From Leeuwenhoekiella marinoflava DSM 3653 (lineage in GTDB: Bacteria; Bacteroidota; Bacteroidia; Flavobacteriales; Flavobacteriaceae): DNA of 56,816 bases. Numbering within the stretch: the first letter of the stretch is position 1; every line of letters starts with the position of its first letter. Both the position numbers and the translations under genes were made by a program. The stretch covers positions 1 through 56,816 of the forward strand of contig NZ_FQUN01000007.1 in assembly GCF_900129005.1 (NCBI RefSeq), read 5' to 3'. Of the stretch, positions 27,101-34,041 are shown piece after piece. Below the pieces are notes generated by a model, which saw nothing but the letters and a program-made list of their open reading frames with translations, was not told the origin of the DNA and ran no database searches.

Positions 27101-27271
27101 GTCAAAATCGGTAACAGCGTAGTTGTCTTTATCAACAACTTTTACTTCTGCTCCCGGTAACGGTACATCACGGGTATCTGTAACAGTACCCGAAACTGTT
27201 TTGGTATCCTGTGCAGTTACTCCAAAAGTAACAAGTGACAGCAATAACAGAAAGGTTATTTTAAGTTTCAT
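24164..27271 (-). CDS. SusC/RagA-type TonB-linked outer-membrane transporter
   Basis: 1035 residues from ATG 27271 (a GTG six bases further upstream is less likely). Signal peptide MKLKITFLLLLSLVTFGVTAQ, a carboxypeptidase-D-regulatory-like domain (about 25-95), TonB-box-like LDEVVVVGYG (101-110), a plug domain (about 115-230, with GLGTAEGGRSPLYIVDGQPL and NPNDIESIDFLKGASYANIYG), then a beta-barrel ending in GANFKL. It imports oligosaccharides across the outer membrane using TonB energy. There is no N-terminal STN domain, so it is controlled by the LuxR-type regulator next door rather than by an anti-sigma cascade. The 226-base upstream gap is AT-rich with a weak TATATTG-like -7. Confidence 0.95.
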   Translation of the reverse strand: MKLKITFLLLLSLVTFGVTAQDTKTVSGTVTDTRDVPLPGAEVKVVDKDNYAVTDFDGNFSLDVLEGDQVRVTYLGFEAQTFSITNDATYNIVLQDQSSELDEVVVVGYGNQKKSDITGAIVSVDNEEITKQPATSALTSVQGKVAGVNIIANDAPGSTPTVLMRGLGTAEGGRSPLYIVDGQPLTDITSINPNDIESIDFLKGASYANIYGIRAANGVILITTKRGKQGKTVFSFESYYGAKTILNPLKMANAQQYTQYFNEESAANGGFLLQDNQRYNTDWYDELLQTGTINNNSFSVSGAGENIDYFLSYNLYQEKGILEGQEYNRGTIRSNNTYHLFNDRVRIIQNLNVAYTNENPKPFGSFSTAYRQSPLVPVRYDNGRFGQSFVNQNTGVVGFTTQPGETLGRLNSHGNPVAQVYYEDEQINTTSLQGQIAAEFDINEDLMLTTRFGATKFYSTKKTYNDIRDQWLNANPNRTEAQFEAGRVPDEDGVSTEFANNSYTIRRLESYRWNIESFLTYNKSFDEHNLSATLGISRENYEGGEFTEAQAYDVRPERNLRNLNLRTSQLFNDNVTGDTYQSTNLQSYFGRVEYNYDQRYYVRAVIRRDGTSDFATGENNFFGYFPAVSLGWTMTNEAFMEDNGVLDNLKFFAGWGKLGNQAIPFNVQSINAEAGSNNTNYVFGPSQSLIVGAALGTPAIPLSWEVTEEFEAGFDFALFNRKLSGTIDYYNRLNTNAILSVRPLLNSEYSSNFFDEAAEISNSGFEFLVNWRDQIGSDFSYNIGVNLSTNKNRVQNVKPAYDGAIGGDLGNGRITKRLAEGQPIFAWWMYEADGVWQTQEEIESNPSLVSAAPGHLRYKDQNGDGLIDDRDKKYFGSYIPTYNYGINIGANYKNFDLSVSGFGVGGNKVYNGLYNTRLGGENISEEIFNKRWTGPGSTNVNPGADRDVEASSYYLEDGSYFRINNITVGYTLPEISSFINSARVYVTLQNPFMFTDYSGFTPELNQDGDPTTTTGVELSAYPNTRSFIVGANFKL

Positions 27272-27497
27272 ACACACTAATATTTGAATTGTTTTTGTTG
27301 ATTTTCGGGGTCAATATAGCAGAGGATTTAGTTAATAGAGGTACATAAAAAATACATCAGATTGTTAAAAAATATTAAAACACTGATAAACAAACTTTTA
27401 CTTTTGTTAAAAATATATTATAACGTTTTCGTTAAAGCCTTTGATGTAGTAATGAGAAAGTATTAAAGCGTTAAAATAGACGTTGAAGTATGAGGAT

Positions 27498-30248
27498 TTA
27501 ATAATTTTTGATGAGGTATTTTGATAAATTCTTACCGCTGCTTAGGTCTAATTTTTTGCGTAATCGGTACCGATGAATTTCTACTCCACGAACAGAAATT
27601 GCCATAAGAGGAGCGATTTCTTTTGTGCTTAAATTCATTTTTAAGTAGGCACATAACTTCAAATCTTTCGAACTTAAATCAGGATGATTTGCTAATAATT
27701 TTTGGAAGAAATCATTGTTGATTTCTTTAAATGTAGTTTCAAAGACCTTCCAGTTATCTTTAGCATCAATGATGTGATTGATTTTATTTTGAATGCTGGC
27801 TACCTTTTTAGGATTTCCCCCTTTATCTTTTACATCATCTAGCTGATTTTTTATATCTATTAAACTGCTGTTACGTTTCGCAGCCATATAGGTTGTATTA
27901 GCGAGCTCTTTACGCTTTGTGTTAATCTCTTCTAATAAGTTATTGCGCTCAGCAAGTTGGTTTTTATGTTCTTGTTCTTTTATTAAGCGTTGTTCAAGCT
28001 CTTTACGGTGTTTGTTTAGTTTTTTCTTATTGATCCACGCAATCAGAAATATGATGCCAAAAAGCAACAGAATGTAAATTACAATCATCAGATTTGATAG
28101 ATACCAGGGTCTGCTGATGATAAACTGCAATACTAAAGGGGTGTTGCCTCTCGTTCCATTTATCAAAGGCCAAATCTGTAGTTTATAGCTTCCTGCCTGT
28201 AAATTTTGAAAACTTAAATTTCCGTCAAAGTGCCCTTCAGAACCATTAGAAAGTATATAGTAAAAGTTAGGTTTGTGTAATGCAGGGGCAGCGATGTCAA
28301 AGTTAATTTTGGAGGACTCTTTAAATGAAATCTCATAAATAGAAGCAGAGATATCAAGCCTTTTACTCGCTGTGCTAAGCCTACTCAACAGAGGCTGTTG
28401 TAGTTTTCCGTTGTGATTGTCTTTATTGAGTTGTGCTAGGTTGAGTTGTCCAAAACCTTCATTAAGCGTAATGAGATAGAGGCTATCGTTTCGTTTAATG
28501 ATGTTCTCGTAGTTTTTAATAGAACGACTTTCTAATACCGGCTCGTAAATAAAAAGGCTGTCTTTGCTAAAATTAGTATAGATTAATCCATTATCATTTC
28601 GGTTTTTAAACCAGTATGCATCTTCCTGTTGGCTTAAAAGGGCGTATGAAGTATAATCCTTCAAATCTTCAAAAGCTTCCAGGTCTTTGCTAATACGGTT
28701 GTAACGGTACCAGTTTCCTGCATTGTAAAAAGCGGTTTCACCGGCAATATGATGTATAGTTGTTTTATATGCATTCAACTGAGGATGCTTGGCGTACTGC
28801 TGTTTGTTGGTAAGTTTGGTTTCAGAAAGGTCAAGATCTGCAAAATAGAATCCTTTATATGGATGAGCTGCCCACAAATGATTTTTATCTTCAAAAATAA
28901 CATGTTCTACAGGTGCACCACCAGCTTCAAATAATGGTTCGTTTATAAGGGTGTTATTGATGAATTCATATTGGCGTAGGCCATTGTAAGTGCTGTTTAG
29001 ATACGTATTTGTTTGAGGAATTTGAGTGAGGTTGTAACTTCCGGATACTCCGGAAACTAAACTGAGCGTATCCTTATCGAGTTGAAAGAGTCCCAGATTG
29101 TGATTTACAAACAATTCTTCTCCTATTGTGGTAAAACTCCACACCTGCCCTTGAGAGCCGGGAATGAAGAATAGTCCGTCATCTGTGATTCTATGTACAC
29201 CGGTGTTGCTGCCCACATAGTAGTTGTTGTTAAAGAAAACAATATCATAAACTGCACCTAGTTGGCCACTATTATCTAAAAAATATTGAATAGGAGCATC
29301 TGGTATTACTGCATCTATGCCATTATCAAGACCTATCCATATTTTATCTCCGGCTTTATGCAAGGACAAAACCGTATTGTTTTGTAAACCATTTTGTCTA
29401 AAATGATTTTTAAAGTTCTGGGTCTTGGGATTGTAGTAAAGTATTCCGCCTTTAACGGTGCCAATTACTAGAAGATCTTCAGAAATCGGCTGAATTTTAT
29501 TCAACTCATTAGTCGCTAAAAACTGATTAAGAGCTGGGCTTCCCCAAGCATTCAAGTATCCATCTTCAAAACTAAAGATTCCTTTTCTTCGGGTTCCTGC
29601 AAGTAGTTGGCCGTTAGTAGATGCCAGTTCAATAATTGAACTGTTGTTATGTGTGTTATCTGTTACGGCGCTAAAATTTTCTTTATTGAAACTATAAACT
29701 TTTCCATCATTAGAACCTAAATATAGCTGATTCTGATAGAGCCCCATTGTGGTAATTATAAAGTCAGGCTGAAACGCTTTTATAGTATTTTCTTCATAAC
29801 GGTATATCTTACCAAATGATCTAAAATACACGGTATTACCTACTGAAGTTATTTGCCAGAATTCTTCATTTTGAAAGGTGGTATCAATAAGATGTGTGAG
29901 TGAAGTGTAGCGCAAATCACCCAGTCGTGTTTTAGTCCAATACCCAAATTCTTCATAAGAGCCGGTATATATACGATTACCTAGACAGTAAACTGAGCGT
30001 ACAATAGTTTGATTGGGTAAGGTGAAAACTTCCCAACGTTGACCATCAAAGCGCAATAAGCCCTCATTGTTGGCAGCATATAAAACGCCATCCACATCAC
30101 TACTCAACCCCCAGTTTTGACTCGCCGCATTATACATATTACTACTGTAATTTGTCACAGGCGGAAAAAAATTTTGCGCACTGGATGAGCTTGTAGCAAA
30201 AAATAGGATCAGGCAAAGAGCACTTCTTAATATAAAATGTAAAGACAT
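27498..30248 (-). CDS. Membrane-spanning propeller/Y_Y_Y sensor with a LuxR-type DNA-binding domain
   Basis: A 916-residue protein with signal peptide (MSLHFILRSALCLILFFATSSSSAQ), a long periplasmic beta-propeller region built of two-component-regulator-propeller strands (about 40-620), a Y_Y_Y-like beta domain (about 630-710), one transmembrane helix (about 719-740), a coiled coil rich in Lys/Glu (about 741-800) and a C-terminal LuxR/GerE-type helix-turn-helix (about 855-916, with LSTKEIAPLMAISVRGVEIHRYRLRKKL). No histidine-kinase or receiver domain is present, so sensing and DNA binding are in one chain. It probably senses glucan oligomers in the periplasm and switches on the adjacent susC operon. 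A TACTTTTG box lies upstream. Confidence 0.9.
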   Translation of the reverse strand: MSLHFILRSALCLILFFATSSSSAQNFFPPVTNYSSNMYNAASQNWGLSSDVDGVLYAANNEGLLRFDGQRWEVFTLPNQTIVRSVYCLGNRIYTGSYEEFGYWTKTRLGDLRYTSLTHLIDTTFQNEEFWQITSVGNTVYFRSFGKIYRYEENTIKAFQPDFIITTMGLYQNQLYLGSNDGKVYSFNKENFSAVTDNTHNNSSIIELASTNGQLLAGTRRKGIFSFEDGYLNAWGSPALNQFLATNELNKIQPISEDLLVIGTVKGGILYYNPKTQNFKNHFRQNGLQNNTVLSLHKAGDKIWIGLDNGIDAVIPDAPIQYFLDNSGQLGAVYDIVFFNNNYYVGSNTGVHRITDDGLFFIPGSQGQVWSFTTIGEELFVNHNLGLFQLDKDTLSLVSGVSGSYNLTQIPQTNTYLNSTYNGLRQYEFINNTLINEPLFEAGGAPVEHVIFEDKNHLWAAHPYKGFYFADLDLSETKLTNKQQYAKHPQLNAYKTTIHHIAGETAFYNAGNWYRYNRISKDLEAFEDLKDYTSYALLSQQEDAYWFKNRNDNGLIYTNFSKDSLFIYEPVLESRSIKNYENIIKRNDSLYLITLNEGFGQLNLAQLNKDNHNGKLQQPLLSRLSTASKRLDISASIYEISFKESSKINFDIAAPALHKPNFYYILSNGSEGHFDGNLSFQNLQAGSYKLQIWPLINGTRGNTPLVLQFIISRPWYLSNLMIVIYILLLFGIIFLIAWINKKKLNKHRKELEQRLIKEQEHKNQLAERNNLLEEINTKRKELANTTYMAAKRNSSLIDIKNQLDDVKDKGGNPKKVASIQNKINHIIDAKDNWKVFETTFKEINNDFFQKLLANHPDLSSKDLKLCAYLKMNLSTKEIAPLMAISVRGVEIHRYRLRKKLDLSSGKNLSKYLIKNY

Positions 30249-30329
30249 GTGTCTGTGTGTATTTTACGACAACGGTTGCAATAGTAATTAACTAAAAGTA
30301 ATGTAAAGTAAATCGCGGCTTAGGTATTG

Positions 30330-30337
30330 CAAAAGTA
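30330..30337 (-). promoter_or_regulatory. Candidate -7 box (TACTTTTG) for the LuxR-type regulator
   Basis: On the minus strand TACTTTTG matches TAnnTTTG and lies about 80 bases before the ATG at 30248. The nearest TTG upstream leaves only a 12-base spacer, so the -33 element is unclear. Confidence 0.35.
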
Positions 30338-30404
30338 TTAAAAGCTAAACAAGTTTTTTAAACTTTAAGTGCATACTAACAAGCAATTCTTAGAATAGAT
30401 ACCG

Positions 30405-31625
30405 TTAAACGGTTTTTTCTTCAATAGCGGGAATAGTACTCAGGCGTTGTGAATTTAAAATAGCGATGAGCAGCAGACCAAATAACGTGAGCATCAAATA
30501 TGGGAAAGCAACACCTTGATCAATTAAAAAACCTATAAGCAAAGGCGCAAGCGCAGTACTCAAAATCATTCCCATAGAAAACAAACTGTTTACCGCTCCT
30601 AGTTTTGCAGTACCATACACTTCAGCTAAGACTGCAGATTTTACTGTACCGGCAACACCTGTGCTTATGCCGGTCATAATAAGGAATATAAGAGCGCCTA
30701 AAATGCTGTCCATAAAAGCAAAAGGTAAAAGTCCTAAAGCTTGTGGAATCAAGAAAAACCGATACAGTTTTTTTGCGGTAAATTTATCAACCCAAAGTCC
30801 GCCAATGACAGACATAATAAAACGAGTTACCGCATAGCCTGTAAAAAATGCTGCGTAAAGCGACACAGACCAACCCTTTTCTTCAACAAAAGTATATTGG
30901 TATAAAAACACGGCGGTAGAAGTAAAACTCAGCATAAAGGTAGAAGGCATCAAAACAGAAAAGCGCTTGTCTTTTATAATACCGCCAAAATCTTTAGCAA
31001 GGGTTTTAAAACTCGGTTTTTTAGCTACCTGCGACTCTTCATCAAAATAGCTGAGATTTCTAAAAGAAAAAACAATCAGACAGACGATCAGGAAGGCTGC
31101 ACTGGCCTGTGCTGCAATTTCAAACCCAAAAGCAATGATAATCGTTGTAATGCAAATGGGGAAAATAGCTTCTCCCATAGGGAATCCCAGAGCAGCAACG
31201 CTGAGTGCTTTACCGCGATTTGTACCATAATAGCGTGACATGACTGTCTGACTGATGTGACTCATCATACCCTGACCGGTAAGCCGCAAACCGATCATCG
31301 CCAGAATTAGTAAGCCGATGTGATACGGTGAAAAACTCAAGATCAAACATGAAAGAATCAAGCCTGTAAAATTGAGCAGAACCACTGTTTTAACCGGTTT
31401 ATGATCTATCGTATGCCCAACTGCAATAAGTATAACTGAAGCGATCACAGTACCCAACGCGTAAATGCTTCCAAAAGTTCCTTCAGAAATAGCAAAGGTT
31501 TTTACGAGCTCGGGTACATAAAGCGAGATCAAAAAGGTCTGCCCAAAACTGGAAAGAAAGGTGAGCGCCCATCCAAAACTAACCGTTCTGAAATTAGATC
31601 TTAAAAACTGAACGAGACTCTTCAA
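30405..31625 (-). CDS. Major facilitator superfamily transporter
   Basis: A 406-residue inner-membrane protein with about 12 hydrophobic helices in two halves joined by a cytoplasmic loop (around 195-215, FDEESQVAKKPSFKTLAKDF). MFS-type features include the first-half stretch GTVIASVILIAVGHTIDHKP and RLTGQGMMSHISQTVMSRYYG. It is of the oxalate/formate antiporter-like or NarK/sugar-related type, but the substrate is not evident. It precedes the regulator in the same direction with a 156-base gap, so it is probably a separate unit of the same locus, perhaps importing the released sugar. Its own promoter box lies at 31662-31669. Confidence 0.85.
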   Translation of the reverse strand: MKSLVQFLRSNFRTVSFGWALTFLSSFGQTFLISLYVPELVKTFAISEGTFGSIYALGTVIASVILIAVGHTIDHKPVKTVVLLNFTGLILSCLILSFSPYHIGLLILAMIGLRLTGQGMMSHISQTVMSRYYGTNRGKALSVAALGFPMGEAIFPICITTIIIAFGFEIAAQASAAFLIVCLIVFSFRNLSYFDEESQVAKKPSFKTLAKDFGGIIKDKRFSVLMPSTFMLSFTSTAVFLYQYTFVEEKGWSVSLYAAFFTGYAVTRFIMSVIGGLWVDKFTAKKLYRFFLIPQALGLLPFAFMDSILGALIFLIMTGISTGVAGTVKSAVLAEVYGTAKLGAVNSLFSMGMILSTALAPLLIGFLIDQGVAFPYLMLTLFGLLLIAILNSQRLSTIPAIEEKTV

Positions 31626-31661
31626 CGTTTTGGGTTTAGATTAAAACTGAGTTTGAAGCTG

Positions 31662-31669
31662 CAAAATTA
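31662..31669 (-). promoter_or_regulatory. Candidate -7 box (TAATTTTG) for the MFS gene
   Basis: TAATTTTG on the minus strand lies 36 bases upstream of the MFS start. A GTTTAG element about 17 bases further upstream could be a weak -33 box. The rest of the gap from 31626 to about 31900 shows no gene. Confidence 0.4.
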
Positions 31670-31973
31670 AGAAACACTTTAAGCCTAAACGCTTTACCTA
31701 GTGGCTTCTTTTCAATTTTTAAGAAATACGTATTTTTAGTATTGAAAATCAATAGGTTGGTGATTATGGGTTAATTATAACATTTGCACCCTTTTAAGAG
31801 AATTAAGAAGGTGAACATTGTACCAGCAGTGCTTTTTCGAGTATTGCTTTAGCTGGAATGATCAATTAAAAGATAGACATGCATTTTATAAAATATTCTA
31901 AGTATACTAGTATTTACCGTTTTGTTTTCGGTATATAATTTCGCAGATTTTAAAAAGAAAAAACAAGCGCACG

Positions 31974-32210
31974 TTTAGACCCTCAGACCTGGCGATACAT
32001 CCACAAACCATTGAAATCTATATACTTGAAGACGTAAATCCAAAAATGATGATTTTAGATGTTTCTGGAGTTATAAAAAAGGTCTATGAACTTGATGACG
32101 ATGATTTTGCGCAGCCTGAAGGAATAACCTTTAGTCCAGATGGGCGCCTCTTTATTTCTAACGAAGCGCACGGCGGTACAGCAAATATTCTGGAGGTTGA
32201 GCTTGACTAG
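31974..32210 (+). pseudogene. Remnant of an SdiA-regulated/phytase-like domain gene (C-terminal part)
   Basis: An open frame without a start encodes FRPSDLAIHPQTIEIYILED, then ILDVSGVIKKVYELDDDDF, QPEGITFSPDGRLFISNEA and ends at TAG 32208-32210 after ILEVELD. This is the C-terminal third of the SdiA-regulated (PF06977-like) beta-propeller family, normally exported proteins of about 270-300 residues. Just upstream (about 31909-31970) the expected continuation appears in other frames with stops (VFGI-stop, then DFKKKKQ), so frameshifts and a large 5' deletion have destroyed the gene. No intact copy is in the window. Confidence 0.65.
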
Positions 32211-32351
32211 TTCTTCTTATAATTAGTAAAAACTATGCAGATAATAGAATATGTAGATCATCTGGGGAAGATCAATTCTTAACCCAATGATAAAATGCAA
32301 GGCTATTATGTATTCTCGTTTTTTACTTTTTTTGTCACAAGCACATACCAG

Positions 32352-32930
32352 ATGCAAAGGCAAATTTTACAATACAGTGATCAGGAGTTGCAGCAGCTGC
32401 TTCGCGAAAACCCAAAAAAGGGTTTTGACCGTGTTTTTGAATGCTACTGGAAACGCCTTTTTAGCTATGCTTACCAGATCTATGCAGATGATACTATTTG
32501 TGAAGATATCGTGCAGGAAGTTTTTGTAAGTCTTTGGGAAAAACTAGAGAATACAACGATCATAAACCTCGAAGGCTATTTGTTTAGAGCGGTAAAATAT
32601 AAAGTGTTTACGCACCTGCGAGATTTAAAATTTACACAAGACCATCAGGATATTCTCGATGAGATCGCAATGCCTTCGCGCGCCGAAACGAATCTTGATT
32701 ATAATGATTTTGAAACTTTGGTGCACCGGGAGATTGATAGACTTCCGCCCAAGTGCAGAACTGTTTTTATGCTCAGCAGATTTGAAGAAGTCTCTAATGC
32801 AGAAATCGCAGAAAAACTCAATATTTCCATCCGCACAGTTGAGAAACATATTAGCGATGCGCTAAAGCATTTAAAATCAAACCTTCCTGTGCGAGAGCTC
32901 TCGCTCATTATTACCTTAATGTTTCAATAA
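32352..32930 (+). CDS. ECF RNA polymerase sigma factor, FecI-like Bacteroidetes type
   Basis: 192 residues from ATG 32352. A longer frame from 32295 adds a hydrophobic run that is not part of the family, so the internal ATG is preferred. Region 2 (about 20-75) contains FDRVFECYWKRLFSYAYQIY and DIVQEVFVSLWEKL, and region 4 (about 125-180) contains LPPKCRTVFMLSRFE, then NAEIAEKLNISIRTVEKHIS. It is followed by a FecR anti-sigma gene and an STN-bearing SusC, the standard cell-surface signalling trio, so it should transcribe the downstream uptake genes when substrate is bound. The last residues (LSIITLMFQ-like) are typical for this group. Confidence 0.9.
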   Translation: MQRQILQYSDQELQQLLRENPKKGFDRVFECYWKRLFSYAYQIYADDTICEDIVQEVFVSLWEKLENTTIINLEGYLFRAVKYKVFTHLRDLKFTQDHQDILDEIAMPSRAETNLDYNDFETLVHREIDRLPPKCRTVFMLSRFEEVSNAEIAEKLNISIRTVEKHISDALKHLKSNLPVRELSLIITLMFQ

Positions 32931-33030
32931 TGTAAACAGATAAAAACGTATTTAAACAAATTATTAAATGCGATTTTAATACTACGTGTGTAGGAGACAA
33001 AAGGAGACTTACTTGTAAAAGCAAGATATT

Positions 33031-33954
33031 TTGACTCAAGAAGAACTCCTGGCATTAGCTGAAAAACAACGTCTGGGCACTGCTACAAAAGAAGAACAAG
33101 ACGTACTGCATACCTTTGTTGACAAACTTCAGCAAATAGACCTAAAGGCAAACCCTAGTGACCAAAACCGGTTGCGTATTCTAAAAGGTATTGAAGCCAA
33201 AATAAAAACAGAGTCAAAAACCGGGCTGAATTATAAACGCCTGTTAACGTATGCGGCCATTTTTATAGGACTCTTGAGTATCGCTTCGTTGAGTACTTAT
33301 GTATTCGGAACGCAGTTAATCACGGAACAAACAGGAAAGGGGGAAAAGCGCACTCTTGCCCTTGCCGATGGTTCTAGCATCATTTTAAATGCGAATTCTA
33401 AAGTAATATACTCTGAAGATTTTACGCAAAACCGCCGGATAGAGCTACAAGGGGAAGCGTATTTTGAAGTACACCGCGATACGCTACATCCGTTTACCAT
33501 CACTACGGGTCTAGTACAAACTCAGGTACTGGGCACCACTTTTAATATCAATTCTTATGAAGCAGATGAAGTGACCGTAAGCGTAAACAGCGGTAAAGTA
33601 GCGGTACATCATACAAAAACAGATGAAAAGGTTTATTTGACCAAAAATCAGCAAGTGCTTTTTAATGCTTTAGATGCTTCTGTTCAGGCAGAGGTAAACA
33701 GTGAAGATCAGATGGCTTGGACTAAAAATATCATCGCGCTAAATAATACAACCTTAATAAAAACTGCAGGCATATTAGAAAACTGGTACGATGTGAAAAT
33801 TGAGTTTGAAGACACGTCAATTGAAGGACTCAGAATCACCGGAAAATTTAAAGAAGAACCACTAGAGACGGTACTGCAGAGTATTGCGCTCATCAATAAT
33901 CTTAAAATAGACACCTTAACTCAAAAACACTTTGTTATCCGAAAAAAACACTAA
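33031..33954 (+). CDS. FecR-type anti-sigma factor
   Basis: A 307-residue inner-membrane protein. A cytoplasmic N-terminal sigma-binding part (MTQEELLALAEKQRLG, 1-60) precedes one transmembrane helix (about 71-93), a periplasmic FecR domain (about 97-200, with TLADGSSIILNANSKV and ELQGEAYFEV) and a C-terminal DUF4974/STN-like domain (about 235-305, ILENWYDVKIEF and KEEPLETVLQSI). The start is TTG 33031; an in-frame TAA at 33016 excludes a longer protein and there is no ATG nearby. It holds the ECF factor inactive until the STN domain of the transporter downstream signals. Confidence 0.9.
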   Translation: MTQEELLALAEKQRLGTATKEEQDVLHTFVDKLQQIDLKANPSDQNRLRILKGIEAKIKTESKTGLNYKRLLTYAAIFIGLLSIASLSTYVFGTQLITEQTGKGEKRTLALADGSSIILNANSKVIYSEDFTQNRRIELQGEAYFEVHRDTLHPFTITTGLVQTQVLGTTFNINSYEADEVTVSVNSGKVAVHHTKTDEKVYLTKNQQVLFNALDASVQAEVNSEDQMAWTKNIIALNNTTLIKTAGILENWYDVKIEFEDTSIEGLRITGKFKEEPLETVLQSIALINNLKIDTLTQKHFVIRKKH

Positions 33955-33968
33955 AATCCATTAAAAAA

Positions 33969-33994
33969 CCCATCGCTGCTGTAACAGCAATGGG
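33969..33994 (+). promoter_or_regulatory. Stem-loop in the susC leader
   Basis: CCCAT (33969-33973) pairs with ATGGG (33990-33994), and GCTG pairs with CAGC inside it after one mismatch. It lies between fecR and susC and is not followed by a T run. It may therefore stabilise or process the mRNA, or attenuate it, rather than terminate it. Confidence 0.45.
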
Positions 33995-34041
33995 CCGAAT
34001 TTAAATAAGACTACAAATCCATAATCATAGCCATTATTAAA

